A DNA stretch of 64,000 nt from Burkholderiales bacterium. Lineage in GTDB: Bacteria > Pseudomonadota > Gammaproteobacteria > Burkholderiales > SG8-39. Below are positions 38,101 to 45,961 of the stretch, one piece after another. Position 1 is the first letter of the stretch; each line of letters opens with the position of its first letter. The position numbers and the translations under genes are program-made. Where the stretch lies: contig JAOAEA010000002.1 of the NCBI GenBank assembly GCA_026417035.1, positions 1-64,000 of the forward strand, written 5' to 3'. The notes under the pieces were generated by a model. It saw only the letters and a program-made list of their open reading frames with translations. It was not told the DNA's origin and made no database searches.

Positions 38101-39084
38101 GGCGTAGTGCCGCCCGGCGCGCGAGAGCGCCTCGCGGAGCGGCGTGCCGCCGCTCGGGCTCTGCGCGAAGAGCTTGTTGAACCACGCGGTCTTCTGCGTG
38201 TTGTCGAAGTCCGCGATCGCGAGGTAGCGGTTCGACGAAACCGGGCTGCCCGGGTTGATGGTGATGAACCCGACGCGGTACTGGCTGCCGAGCTGGATGA
38301 ACGCGCGGCTCGTCGCGCCCTTCATCATCGCCATCCGGGTGCGGTAGTACTGGTACCAGTTCGCGAAGTTGGTGCGCTCGTCGGTGCCGCCCGGCCCCGA
38401 GGTCGAGCTGACGTTGACCTTCTCCCAGTTGGAGCCGGGGTTGTTGAGCGGCCTCGCGCACTGGCCCGTGCGCAGGTTCGTGAACTTCGCGTCCACCGGC
38501 GAGCCCGTGCCCTTCCACCGGTAGTAATAGGCCGCCTGCTCGTTCTCGTTGTAGTACTGCGAGCACCGGCGGTTGCCGCTCCCCCAGCAGGTGTTGTCGT
38601 CGAAGGCCCTGAATTTCGACGAAAGGTTCACGGTGCTGCCCGAGGGGCTCACGTAGAAGTCGTACACCGCCGCCGTGAACGAGGCGTCCGGATGGCTCGT
38701 CCCGTCCGGCTTGCGCGGCGGCAGGTACTTGATGTTCGGGTTGTAATAGATCGTGTTGCAGAGGTGGTTGCGGTAGCCCACCTTGTCCGTCAGGCCGGTC
38801 CAGCCGAGGCCGCCCTCGGCGGTGACCTGCCAGCTCACGGCGTCGTTCGGGTCGTCGAAGAGCGCGTCGGGCATGTGCGACCACGACATCGAGCCCGAGT
38901 CGTCGAGGACGAACAGGATGTTGGGCTTCACCAGCGCGGTGGACGAGCTCGCGAGCGGAGTCGTGGAGATGTCGGTCACCTGCGCGAATGCCTGCCCTTG
39001 CGCGAGCACCGTCGCCGCCAGGGTTGCGTAGGTCACGCCCGCCTTCAGCTTCGTCATGCGGGCCCTGCGTTTGCCGTTTGCCAT
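35155..39084 (-). CDS. pilY1: Type IV pilus tip/assembly protein PilY1
   Basis: The 1309-residue protein has a signal peptide (about 11-34, LAATVLAQGQAFA). A von Willebrand A domain follows with the MIDAS start DDSGSMS at 61-67, and the C-terminal half is a beta-propeller of PilY1 type (IVNAQPVFVKGPFASYGDTGYSAFK, MVYAAANDGQLHAFYAGTS, GKGYLYALDPIDGRILFKL). PilY1 sits at the pilus tip, aids adhesion and surface sensing, and primes pilus assembly. The A domain carries a long Ser/Thr-rich insert (about residues 390-470) with seven threonines encoded by a CGT/ACG triplet repeat. AGGAG precedes the ATG. It ends the operon. Confidence 0.95.
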   Translation of the reverse strand: MANGKRRARMTKLKAGVTYATLAATVLAQGQAFAQVTDISTTPLASSSTALVKPNILFVLDDSGSMSWSHMPDALFDDPNDAVSWQVTAEGGLGWTGLTDKVGYRNHLCNTIYYNPNIKYLPPRKPDGTSHPDASFTAAVYDFYVSPSGSTVNLSSKFRAFDDNTCWGSGNRRCSQYYNENEQAAYYYRWKGTGSPVDAKFTNLRTGQCARPLNNPGSNWEKVNVSSTSGPGGTDERTNFANWYQYYRTRMAMMKGATSRAFIQLGSQYRVGFITINPGSPVSSNRYLAIADFDNTQKTAWFNKLFAQSPSGGTPLREALSRAGRHYAGYQDGINQGMTGDPVQYSCQQNFTILTTDGYWNGAGGRRLDGTAMGASDNYDGTLSDSNSQRPMWDGSTTSTSTTTQTSTVYFTNNKQSNGTSNCSPSSRTSVWQQVTTTTTTTSFSGSIALGTSTSSSTAPATIWNNQECRSSPTLPTGYPGPVAGTPTTTASGGTPASANSLADIAQYYYITDLRTSATKPVGALGKDVTENNVPSGGTGAEADKAAHQHMTTFTMGLGLTGNLLFRPDYLTATTGDFAEIRAGTKTWPVPVADSPSALDDLWHTAVNGRGQFFSAANPDSVVAGLTEALTGINARVASASAAATSNLEPVAGDNFAYTASYVTAEWTGELTARAIDLVTGFVSATPIWSAADKLDKKVGQACDNRTIYLFRGSVTGKLTEFKWNTQACDTAGNPTGPTLTTLDSTEQGYFGASAVTLLSHYGSMTDGTSGTVNQRAAAAGANLVNYLRGQKGKEGFITNDLDRLYRTRQRALGDIVNAQPVFVKGPFASYGDTGYSAFKAANANRTPMVYAAANDGQLHAFYAGTSVSDTQGGEEAWSFIPTMVANKLYKLADNNYANLHDYYTDGTPTVGDVYDPAAGAWKTILVAGLNGGGRGYYALDITNPAAPKGLWEFKQGACYNAALGTPQYTDCNLGFSFGNPVVTKIKWAGYDEGRWVVFVTSGYNNLNGDINDGKGYLYALDPIDGRILFKLGTGAGSSSLPSGLGKIANWVNDTTTNNFTDRVYGVDLRGNVWRFDVNDIYGAPGRDVQLVATVRDAIGGQPQPITTKPELAEVGSPPAPYIYVATGRYLGGSDIGNTQRQSIYAIKDNLGSTTLPDLRTTLIGRTVTSSGGVRKVTCTYNCTASTDKGWFVDLPDMGERVNVDPKLQLGTLIVASNVPVSSECSIGGYSYINYLDYKTGLAVATAVNGSIGQKIADSLAVGLNVVRLPGGKTVVIVTTSDSKQTTTEAPVAPPNPTGRRISWRELVQ

Positions 39085-39172
39085 CGCTAGCTCCTAGGAT
39101 CGCCGGCCTTGCGGCCGCACTCCGTCCTTTATGCGGATCCGACTCGTTCTTCTTCTGCCTGCTGCGCGGCGG

Positions 39173-39778
39173 TCAATAGACCACCGTCTGGATGTACGAA
39201 ACCGTGCGCCGCGGGTCCACGACCCGCACCGTCACGCGGTAGTAGGGCTGCTGCGTGTTCGAGAGCGGCAGCTGGCCGTACTGGCCGCCCACCTTCGACG
39301 AGCTCGCGCCCGCCCCCTGCAGCGTGATGCACGCCTGCGTCGGGGCGTTCACGTCCTGGTTGGCCATGCGGCAGAGCCGGTGGACCACCCAGCGCACTTC
39401 CATCTCCGGCAGGTTCATCGCGGAGCCGGCGAGGTTGACCGGGACGCCGTTGTTCTGCCACCAGTTGGCGGGGGCGTTGACGGGGTTGAACGTGTCGTCC
39501 CAGTTCGAGAAGTAGCCCGAACCGACGGCGCCCGTGGTGGTGAGGTTGCCGAGCGGCTGCGCGAGGAGCCAGTTGCGCCCGGCCTCCACGCCCCAGTCGG
39601 CGACGCTGGTGATCGACTGCTTGGCGGCGAGGTTGCCCGCCACCAGCACGCCGCTCGTCACCGAGCGCATGAGCGCGAGCCCGGCGAGGGTCATCGCGAC
39701 GAGCACGACCAGCGAGATGAAGAGCACCACGCCGCGCTGGCGGCGCGGGCGCTGCGGAAGGTGGATGCGGTTCGCCAT
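39173..39778 (-). CDS. pilX: Type IV pilus minor pilin assembly protein PilX
   Basis: This 201-residue protein begins with a basic stretch and RQRGVVLFISLVVLVAMTLAGLALMRS, the prepilin-like start of the PilX family (GVVL with hydrophobic helix and no standard GFTLIE). Residues 35-75 continue the long helix; the remainder is a pilin head. It ends YRVTVRVVDPRRTVSYIQTVVY, typical of the family. PilX works with PilV, PilW and PilY1 to form the tip complex that starts pilus growth. It sits 88 bases before pilY1. Confidence 0.88.
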   Translation of the reverse strand: MANRIHLPQRPRRQRGVVLFISLVVLVAMTLAGLALMRSVTSGVLVAGNLAAKQSITSVADWGVEAGRNWLLAQPLGNLTTTGAVGSGYFSNWDDTFNPVNAPANWWQNNGVPVNLAGSAMNLPEMEVRWVVHRLCRMANQDVNAPTQACITLQGAGASSSKVGGQYGQLPLSNTQQPYYRVTVRVVDPRRTVSYIQTVVY

Positions 39779-39810
39779 GTTCGGCCTCGGTCGCTTCTCG
39801 GTGCGCGCGC

Positions 39811-40974
39811 TCACGGGATGTTGCCCCAGACCATGTTGCGGATCGGCACCAGCGTCTCGTACACGCGGTAGCGGTAGTTGCGCCAGTTGTTCGGGTCGCC
39901 CTTCGTCGCGTCGCCGGGGTTGGTGTCCGCGGAGCCGTCGACGTTGTTCATGACGAAGGCGCCGCCGGCCCAAGTGGGCGCCGCGTTGGTGACCTTCTCC
40001 TTCTCCGCCTGCTTGCTGCGGGCGAGGATCGCGAAGCGCACGGCGTAGATGCTCGAGGTGTCGGCCGGCACCGCGGTCTGCCAGGCGCCGATGCGGTCGA
40101 GCTGGCCGTCGCCGTTCGAATCGACGGCGACGCCGTACTCGGCCTGCAGATTGATGATGTCGTCGTAGACGGCGACGAAGTCGTTCGTGCCGTCGCCGTC
40201 CGCGTCGGTCCAGCGCATGTCGTTCTGGACGACGAGCCGTTGCAGGCCGTTCACCGTCTGGATGGACCAGACGTTGCGCACGGGCGCATTGCCGAGGTTG
40301 TAGATGAACCCGTTCAGGAAGGCCGGGGCCGCCGCCTTGTTGTAGCGCGCGACCGCGGCCGTGGCGCCGTCCTCGAGCGTGTAGCCGCCGGTGGCGTGGT
40401 CGATCGTCACGGCGTCGGCGTTGGTGTTGCCGGTGACCTCGATCAGCTGGCAGGCGAGGGCGCCGCCCACCTGTCCGGCGATCAGCAGGATGTCGCCCCG
40501 CAGCAGGCCGATGCGGCCGCCGAGCGAGGAGGAGGTCTGCTTGGTGCTCGCGCTGGAGCCCACGAACGCCTTGCCGGCGACGACCAGGTTCGAGTTGCCG
40601 TAGAACGAGATCACCGTGTCCGGCGCCCCGCCCGCGCCCTGGTTGATCATGATGGGCGCGAGGTTGAAATCGAAGTCCGGCACCGGCCGCTGCGCGTCGT
40701 AGGCGTCGACGACGCAGTTCATCGGGTTGGAGACGCCGAAGCGGCCGAAGCCGTAGCCGGCCTGCTTGAGGTCGCGCTCGAGCGAGAAGAGCGCGATCGC
40801 GCCGGCGGTCTGGGCGTCGCTGCCCGCGGTCGTCGTGCGCTTGCGCGCCTCGGCGACGGCGAGCACCGAGAAGATCACCACGATGCCGATCATCGCGATC
40901 AGGACGCCGACCAGGATCTCGACCAGGCTCAGGCCCTGCTCGCGCCGGGGGGCTCGCACGGAGGTGGCTCGCAT
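39811..40974 (-). CDS. pilW: Type IV pilus minor pilin PilW
   Basis: The 387-residue protein has a class III type prepilin start: EQGLSLVEILVGVLIAMIGIVVIFSVL, with the leader cut expected after Gly14. The large head domain (about 45-387) has GAIALFSLERDLKQAGYGFG, conserved in PilW. Near residue 265 are two calcium-loop-like motifs, DADGDGTND and DSNGDGQLD, spaced about 28 residues apart. PilW is part of the initiating tip complex with PilV, PilX and PilY1. It lies between pilV (10 bases) and pilX (32 bases). Confidence 0.9.
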   Translation of the reverse strand: MRATSVRAPRREQGLSLVEILVGVLIAMIGIVVIFSVLAVAEARKRTTTAGSDAQTAGAIALFSLERDLKQAGYGFGRFGVSNPMNCVVDAYDAQRPVPDFDFNLAPIMINQGAGGAPDTVISFYGNSNLVVAGKAFVGSSASTKQTSSSLGGRIGLLRGDILLIAGQVGGALACQLIEVTGNTNADAVTIDHATGGYTLEDGATAAVARYNKAAAPAFLNGFIYNLGNAPVRNVWSIQTVNGLQRLVVQNDMRWTDADGDGTNDFVAVYDDIINLQAEYGVAVDSNGDGQLDRIGAWQTAVPADTSSIYAVRFAILARSKQAEKEKVTNAAPTWAGGAFVMNNVDGSADTNPGDATKGDPNNWRNYRYRVYETLVPIRNMVWGNIP

Positions 40975-40984
40975 GGGTGTCGGC

Positions 40985-41467
40985 TCAGTTGATGTTCGCG
41001 ACCACGACGTGCTGGTGGGCGTAGGTGTCGCCCGGCGCGCGCCAGCAGACGGTCACGGTCACGCGGTTGAAGTTCGCCGTGTCCACGAGGATCTGGTTGG
41101 TCGCGGCCCCGGCGCCGGGAAGGCCGGTGCCCGGGGCGGTGATCGCCGCGAGCCACGCGGCGACGTCGGCGTTGGCGGACGCGGCGCCGCTGAAGTTGCA
41201 GTTCCCGCCGCCCGGCCGGTGCTGGTAGGCCTGCAGCGAGGCGGTCAGGTTCGCGGCCGTGGAGCGGTCGACGTTCGCCCAGATCTGGCCGAGGATGCGG
41301 TTCGCGTGGTTCGCGGCCTCGATGCGGTACTGCGAGTCCGTGGTCCGCGACACCGCGCTCGTGTACATCCCGACGAGCGCGAGGATGCCCATCGAGAAGA
41401 TCAGGATCGCGATCATCGACTCGATCAGGGTCATGCCCTGCTGGTCCCTGCGAAGCGCGGTCGTCAC
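40985..41467 (-). CDS. pilV: Type IV pilus minor pilin PilV
   Basis: From GTG 41467, preceded by AGGGAG, the protein has 160 residues. The prepilin signal is QQGMTLIESMIAILIFSMGILALVGMY: cleavage is expected after Gly11, with the conserved Glu at +5. The helix ends near 37 and a small globular head follows. PilV is the second minor pilin of the tip complex. The gene lies between fimT and pilW with gaps of 17 and 10 bases. Confidence 0.9.
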   Translation of the reverse strand: MTTALRRDQQGMTLIESMIAILIFSMGILALVGMYTSAVSRTTDSQYRIEAANHANRILGQIWANVDRSTAANLTASLQAYQHRPGGGNCNFSGAASANADVAAWLAAITAPGTGLPGAGAATNQILVDTANFNRVTVTVCWRAPGDTYAHQHVVVANIN

Positions 41468-41484
41468 GATGCTTCTCCCTCGTC

Positions 41485-42093
41485 CTAGCACCGGCGGGTG
41501 TCGCCGGCGGCGTTCACGGCCGGGTCGCACATCCGCACCTGGCCGCCGCGCGTCACGACCACGTTCATGCAGCGCATCGGCCCGCCCGCGGCCTTGCACT
41601 CGCCGCCGGCCGGGTTGGTGATCTGGATCACCTCGTCGGCGGCGTTGGTCGTGCTGCCGAGCGGCGTGAACACGACGCGGCCGGTCGTGGCGAGGACCTC
41701 GACGTTCGTCGTTCCGGGGGAGCCGGAGCCCTCGGCGGCCGACTTCATCGTGAGCATCGTCATCTGGTTCTGGCCGGAGGCCGGGTTGTAGACGTTGCCG
41801 CGGATGAGGAAGTTCTTGCCCGTCGCGCTCTCGCCCAGGGCCGTGAAGTTGCCGAGGTTCGGCGTGTCGTCGGTCAGCAGGAACTCGACGTTGGCGTTGA
41901 GCCGGATCGCCTCGGCGCGCGCGAACTGCACCGCGGCGAGCGTCACGGCCGCGTTGTCGCGCAGCTTCTGGTTCTGCAGGAAGGTGCCGAAGGCAGGCAC
42001 GCCGAGCATGAGGACGAAGGCGAGGAGCGCCACCCCGATCATCAGCTCGATCAGGGTGAAGCCGCGCTGCCGGCGGCGGCGGGCGCTCAGCAT
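41485..42093 (-). CDS. fimT: Type IV pilus minor pilin FimT/GspH-like
   Basis: The 202-residue protein starts [35 protein letters not shown], a classic type IV prepilin signal cut after Gly11. The following [31 protein letters not shown] is the signature of the FimT/FimU/GspH family. It ends with two cysteine-containing stretches ([10 protein letters not shown] and [14 protein letters not shown]) that could form disulfides. FimT/FimU is the first in the tip complex, and FimT pilins can bind DNA during uptake; a role in competence is possible but not shown. Its first seven bases overlap pilE. Confidence 0.88.
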   Translation of the reverse strand: MLSARRRRQRGFTLIELMIGVALLAFVLMLGVPAFGTFLQNQKLRDNAAVTLAAVQFARAEAIRLNANVEFLLTDDTPNLGNFTALGESATGKNFLIRGNVYNPASGQNQMTMLTMKSAAEGSGSPGTTNVEVLATTGRVVFTPLGSTTNAADEVIQITNPAGGECKAAGGPMRCMNVVVTRGGQVRMCDPAVNAAGDTRRC

Positions 42094-42521
42094 GACCCGT
42101 CCTTCTTCATGACCCAGCAGTTGCTGCCCGCGCCCGCCCAGCCGGCGGGGACGCCGGTCGTCGTGCGCACGTTCGATTCGTTGATCGTGAACACGAAGCC
42201 CGCCATGCCGCCCTGCCCGGTCGCGGTGATGGTGAAGGTGTTCCCGGCGAGCGCGCAGGCGTAGGCGAAGTACTTCATGTTCTGGTTGATCACGGTGGCG
42301 TTGCAGGGGAAGCCCGCCCCGTCCGCGCCGGTGTACTGGCGGTTGTCCTGGTAGTACTGCTCGAGCTTCGCCCGGGCGTCCATGAGCTGCGAACGCGCTT
42401 CGGCGAGCCGCGCCCGCTGCGTGTAGTCCTGGTAGCTCGGATACCCGATCGCCGCGAGCACGCCGATGATGGCGACGACGATCAGGACTTCGATCAGGGT
42501 GAATCCTCGCTGTGCGCTCAT
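42087..42521 (-). CDS. pilE: Type IV pilin PilE-like, first gene of the pilin operon
   Basis: The 144-residue pilin has a six-residue leader (MSAQRG) and the N-terminal helix [40 protein letters not shown], with Glu at +5. The small head ends with CNATVINQ and a final pair of cysteines ([11 protein letters not shown]) bounding a likely disulfide D-region. The motif [16 protein letters not shown] is common in PilE minor pilins of beta- and gammaproteobacteria. GGGGAAA precedes the ATG. This operon has pilE first, whereas Pseudomonas places it last. It overlaps fimT by seven bases. Confidence 0.9.
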   Translation of the reverse strand: MSAQRGFTLIEVLIVVAIIGVLAAIGYPSYQDYTQRARLAEARSQLMDARAKLEQYYQDNRQYTGADGAGFPCNATVINQNMKYFAYACALAGNTFTITATGQGGMAGFVFTINESNVRTTTGVPAGWAGAGSNCWVMKKDGSC

Positions 42522-42872
42522 CGCTTTCCCCTTTAAAGGACGATTGGATGATAGGAAGCGCCCGCGTCAACCTCCACCGCGGGCGGACGGGCGGCTCGGC
42601 GTCGCGGACGAGCGGTGCCGTGCGCCCGTCGGAGCGTGAAATTGTTCTCACGCGCACCGCGCGCTTCGAGCGCGGTGCCCCCGTCGTCCCGCGGCGCCCG
42701 GGCGCTGCGCGCCCTCGGGTGAGCCGGCGCCCTGGCGGCGCGGCGCGATTCGGTCGGCGCAGCTCGAGCCGTCGCCACCCGACGCAGCGCGGCCTCACGC
42801 CGCGATCGGCACGCCGCCTGGGCCCCGCGCTGCGTGGCCGGGCGGGGTGCAACGCCGATCCCGTGTACCGGG
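42522..42872. other. Divergent intergenic region between pilE and the Fur-family gene
   Basis: About 350 bases without a gene. Near pilE, the minus strand has a TATCAT that could be a -10 element but has only a poor -35 at 17 bases. I found no sigma-54 site of the kind that PilR uses for pilA. The middle is GC-rich and shows no hairpin with a U-run. Confidence 0.5.
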
Positions 42873-42903
42873 ATTAGACAAAGTCCAAATCATGGGCTAC
42901 CAT
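42873..42903 (+). promoter_or_regulatory. Promoter and palindromic operator of the Fur-family gene
   Basis: TTAGAC (42874-42879) and TACCAT (42898-42903) are 18 bases apart and could be the -35 and -10. The -35 lies in the imperfect inverted repeat ATTAGAC-AAA-GTCCAAA (42873-42889, five of seven pairs), similar in layout to Irr/Fur-type boxes. Binding there would block RNA polymerase, so the gene may repress itself. The start would fall next to the ATG at 42911. Confidence 0.45.
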
Positions 42904-42910
42904 CAAGTCC

Positions 42911-43336
42911 ATGAATTTCAAGCCGTATAGCCGAGACGACCTCGCGGGCCTGCTGCGCTCGCACGGGATCACGCCCACGCATCAGCGCATCGAGATCGCG
43001 TTCGTCCTCTTCGAGAAACGCGAGCACCTCTCGGCCGACCAGATCCTCGCGCTCGTCAACGCGCGCCATGCCGAGACGTCGAAGGCGACGGTCTACAACA
43101 CGCTCAAGCTCTTCCTCGAGAAGAAGCTGGTGCGCGAGCTGATCGTCGATCCGGCGAAGGTGTTCTACGACCCGAACACCGAGCCGCACCACCATTTCTA
43201 CGACGTCGACTCGGGGGAGCTCACCGACATTCCCGCCCAGAGCGTGCGGGTGGAAGGGCTGCCGCCGCTCCCCGAGGGTGTCGTTGCAGAAGGCGTCGAC
43301 GTGATCGTGCGCACGCGGCGCGCCGCGGCGTCCTGA
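42911..43336 (+). CDS. Fur-family metalloregulator without cysteines (Irr/PerR-like)
   Basis: The 141-residue protein has a winged helix (about 1-80: LLRSHGITPTHQRIEIAFVLFE, SKATVYNTLKLFLEKKLVRELIV) and a dimerisation domain with EPHHHFYDVDSGELTDIP near 97. The HHH stretch is the regulatory metal/haem region in Irr-type members. There is no cysteine at all, so the structural zinc sites (CxxC) of Fur, PerR and Zur are missing; Irr proteins share this. It probably senses iron, haem or peroxide. The regulon is unknown; the only candidate operator seen is at its own promoter. It is followed by tRNA-Thr. Confidence 0.85.
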   Translation: MNFKPYSRDDLAGLLRSHGITPTHQRIEIAFVLFEKREHLSADQILALVNARHAETSKATVYNTLKLFLEKKLVRELIVDPAKVFYDPNTEPHHHFYDVDSGELTDIPAQSVRVEGLPPLPEGVVAEGVDVIVRTRRAAAS

Positions 43337-43367
43337 TCGCAGCTCGCGCCGGGATGTCGGCCGGCGC

Positions 43368-43373
43368 TATAAT
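43368..43373 (+). promoter_or_regulatory. -10 element of the tRNA-Thr gene
   Basis: A perfect TATAAT stands 38 bases upstream of the tRNA 5' end. No good -35 is seen at 16-18 bases. GC-rich bases follow, as is common at stringently controlled promoters. Confidence 0.5.
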
Positions 43374-43410
43374 CCGCGCTCCCGCCGCGCCCCTCGCGGC
43401 GTGGCAGATC

Positions 43411-43486
<76 letters not shown>

Positions 43487-43668
43487 CCCCCGGCCCGTCG
43501 TTCGCCGGCGGGGTGCCCCGAAGGGTCCCCGGAAGCCTCCCGTCGCGCCCCCCTCCGGCCGGCGCGCTCCGGGCGGAAACTTGCCACACGCCGCCGTCGC
43601 CGCGGGTTGCCGCGCGGTGGCGCGTTCGGCATCCTGCGGCGAATCGCCCCTTTGCCCGCGCGCGACCC

Positions 43669-45195
43669 ATGCTGAAGATCTTCAGCGGTTCCAAGCCCGA
43701 CCACCCGATGGGAGACCTGAAGGAGGCGCGCCGGCTCGTAGCCGAGCTGCCCGCGGGCGACCCGATCAAGACGCTCGAGGAGCTCGCCCACTGGTTCGAA
43801 TCGGTGCGCGCCGAATCCTTCGCGCCCGGGCACCGCGCGCAGGTGGCGTTGCTGCTCGACGAGGCCGGGCAGCCGGCGGCGCGGCGGCTCGGGCGCGAGT
43901 ACATCGGCGCGCAGCGCCTCTCGAAGGTCCAGGAAATCCGCTGGTGGAAGGCGCTCGACGGGTTCTGGCGCAACTCCGCGCAGGCGTTCGTCGACGTGCT
44001 CAAGGCGTTCGAGGCGGGCGAGAAGGGCGCCGACGCGCTCAAAGGATCGCTCGGTCTCATCGCGGTGCGGGCGCTGCGCTCGCTCGCGACGCAGATGAAG
44101 TGGCTCCACGTCCGCTACGGGCCGCTGGAGCAGGGCGTGTGGCGCATGGCGGGCGGCGTGCTCGGGCTCGCCGAGTGGCGGAAGGTTTCGCGGGTCCCGG
44201 TGCAGGTCTACCAGGGAATCCCGGGCGACTCGACGCCGGAGCAGGAGTTCCTGCGCATGGTGCTCTTCAGCGTGAGCGCGCCCGACAGCCTCCTGCCGCT
44301 CGAGATCGACATCGCCGAGCGCATCATCGCGGCGATGGTCCCGTCGCAGACGATCACGGCGACGCCGCCCGCGGAGGCCACCTATTGGGTGGACATCGCC
44401 GCGGGCACACCGCCGCTTCGCCACGCGCGGCCCCCCGAGAAATCGACCACGGTGCGCTACGTCGCCACGGCCGGGGCGGCGGAGCGGGCAGCCGCCTTGC
44501 ACGAGGCGGCCGTGCGCACGCGCGCGATGCCATCCGAACTGGGACTGGGCGATCTCTACGAGCTCGGCCCGGTCGTCGAGGTGCTCGCGCATCTGGCGGC
44601 GCAGTGGGCATCGAAGCCGCCGGAGCGCCGCCACGAACGGCACCGCGTCAAGGCGCGCCTCACGGTCGCACCCGGCTTCGACGGCGCGGTGGACGTGCTG
44701 CAGCCGGGCGCGTCGCTCGCGTTCACCGGCGAGGGCACGGAGAGCTGGATCGTGGAGAACGTGAGCGCCGGCGGCTTCGGGGCCATCGTCACGCAGGCGC
44801 CGAGCGACTGGGTGAAGATCGACGGGCTCCTCGCCCTGCAGCCGGAAGGCGGCACGAACTGGGTGCTCGGCGTCATTCGCCGCATCACGCGGGAGGCGCT
44901 CGACAAGGCCGGCATCGGGATCCAGACCATCGCGCGCGCGCCGACGCCCGTCGAGCTGCGCGTGCAATCGGGGAACGTCCTCGGGCTCGATTCCGAGATC
45001 GGGATCCTCGCCGCGCCGCCGCGGCCCGGCGACCGCGAGGCGCGGCTCGTCGTGCGCGCGGGCGTCCACGCGCCGGGACAGAACCTGGTCCTCGAGCACG
45101 AGGGGCGCGGCTTCGTCCTGACGCCGCAGGCGATCGCCGAGCGCGGCCCGGACTACGAGCTGCTCGACTGCAGGGTGATGGTGCGCGAGGGCTGA
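43669..45195 (+). CDS. PilZ-like domain protein, probable cyclic di-GMP-responsive, function unknown
   Basis: This 508-residue soluble protein has no signal peptide. Residues 1-310 form an alpha-helical region of unknown fold (LGREYIGAQRLSKVQEIRWWKALDGFW, IAVRALRSLATQMKWLHVRYGPLEQGVWRM). Residues about 320-420 look like a PilZ domain: arginine-rich RRHERHRVKARL, then ENVSAGGFGAIV matching the (D/N)xSxxG motif, and LLALQPEGGTNWVLGVIRRI. The C-terminus is beta-rich. Cyclic di-GMP binding is inferred from these motifs. It lies after tRNA-Thr, two genes from the pilin operon on the other strand. The same architecture occurs in other betaproteobacteria as uncharacterised proteins. Confidence 0.75.
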   Translation: MLKIFSGSKPDHPMGDLKEARRLVAELPAGDPIKTLEELAHWFESVRAESFAPGHRAQVALLLDEAGQPAARRLGREYIGAQRLSKVQEIRWWKALDGFWRNSAQAFVDVLKAFEAGEKGADALKGSLGLIAVRALRSLATQMKWLHVRYGPLEQGVWRMAGGVLGLAEWRKVSRVPVQVYQGIPGDSTPEQEFLRMVLFSVSAPDSLLPLEIDIAERIIAAMVPSQTITATPPAEATYWVDIAAGTPPLRHARPPEKSTTVRYVATAGAAERAAALHEAAVRTRAMPSELGLGDLYELGPVVEVLAHLAAQWASKPPERRHERHRVKARLTVAPGFDGAVDVLQPGASLAFTGEGTESWIVENVSAGGFGAIVTQAPSDWVKIDGLLALQPEGGTNWVLGVIRRITREALDKAGIGIQTIARAPTPVELRVQSGNVLGLDSEIGILAAPPRPGDREARLVVRAGVHAPGQNLVLEHEGRGFVLTPQAIAERGPDYELLDCRVMVREG

Positions 45196-45246
45196 AGCCC
45201 TAGCCGCGCGCGCCGCGGCGCAGGGGCTCGGCCGCGCGAGCCCGCC

Positions 45247-45942
45247 TCAGAATCCCAGCAAGCCGCGCATCCCGTCCTTGATACGGGCCGGACCGAGCGT
45301 CTGCGCCGTGCGCGCGGCGATCGCGTCGACGATGACGCTCGCGAGCTCCTCGGGCGTCACCCCGCCGCGTTTGCGGCCGACGTTGGTGAGCACGATGTCG
45401 GGCAGGGCGAGCTGCACCTCGGCCGAGGTCGAGATCGCGGCGGGCGCGTAGCCGAGCGTCCCGCGCCGGATCACGAGCCGGTCGACGATGAGCCTTCTCC
45501 CGGGCGCCGGCTTTCCCGCCGGCGCCGGTGTTTCCGGCGCCTTGGCGCCGCGCGCGGCGGTACGCTTCAGCGCGTCGAGGTTGCTGCCGGAGGCCGCGGT
45601 CTCGTAGACGATCGCCGGCCCGGTCACCTCCAGGCGGCGGATCACGAGCACGTCGGAGGCGAGCGTCGCCGGGTCCACCTCGAGCTCGATGCGGGCCGCG
45701 CTCGCGGCAGTCGGACGCCTGAAGCCCGGTGGATTCGCGACGCGCAGCCCGTCGACCTCGCCCCGGCCGTCGGCCGGGGAGAGCCTCACCCGGTCGACCT
45801 TCACCGCGACGCCGAGCGCCTCGCTCCCGAAGTGCTCGATGGCGCGCTTCGCCACGTGATCGAGCGAGAGCCACAGCCATGCGCCCGCGCCGATCGCGGC
45901 GGCGACGAGCAGGGCGAAACCACCGACGATCGCGCGTTTCAC
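45247..45942 (-). CDS. AsmA-like membrane-anchored periplasmic protein
   Basis: From GTG 45942 the protein has 231 residues. One membrane anchor (about 4-27, IVGGFALLVAAAIGAGAWLWL) is followed by HFGSEALGVAVKVDRVRLSP and GEVDGLRVANPPGF, a beta-helical pattern typical of AsmA/DUF748-like proteins. The middle has a low-complexity Pro/Ala linker (KAPETPAPAGKPAPG). The end, GGVTPEELASVIVDAIAARTAQTL, is helical. AsmA-type proteins are linked to lipid transport or outer-membrane homeostasis, but this is far shorter than AsmA. It lies 19 bases after the esterase. Confidence 0.7.
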   Translation of the reverse strand: MKRAIVGGFALLVAAAIGAGAWLWLSLDHVAKRAIEHFGSEALGVAVKVDRVRLSPADGRGEVDGLRVANPPGFRRPTAASAARIELEVDPATLASDVLVIRRLEVTGPAIVYETAASGSNLDALKRTAARGAKAPETPAPAGKPAPGRRLIVDRLVIRRGTLGYAPAAISTSAEVQLALPDIVLTNVGRKRGGVTPEELASVIVDAIAARTAQTLGPARIKDGMRGLLGF

Positions 45943-45961
45943 GCCGCGGTCCCCCGGCGCA

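Noticed and set aside
42540-42600. TTGACG and TATCAT upstream of pilE as a promoter.
   Set aside because: The two hexamers are only 11 bases apart, too close for sigma-70. With TATCAT as -10, the base at the right distance is a weak TGGAGG.
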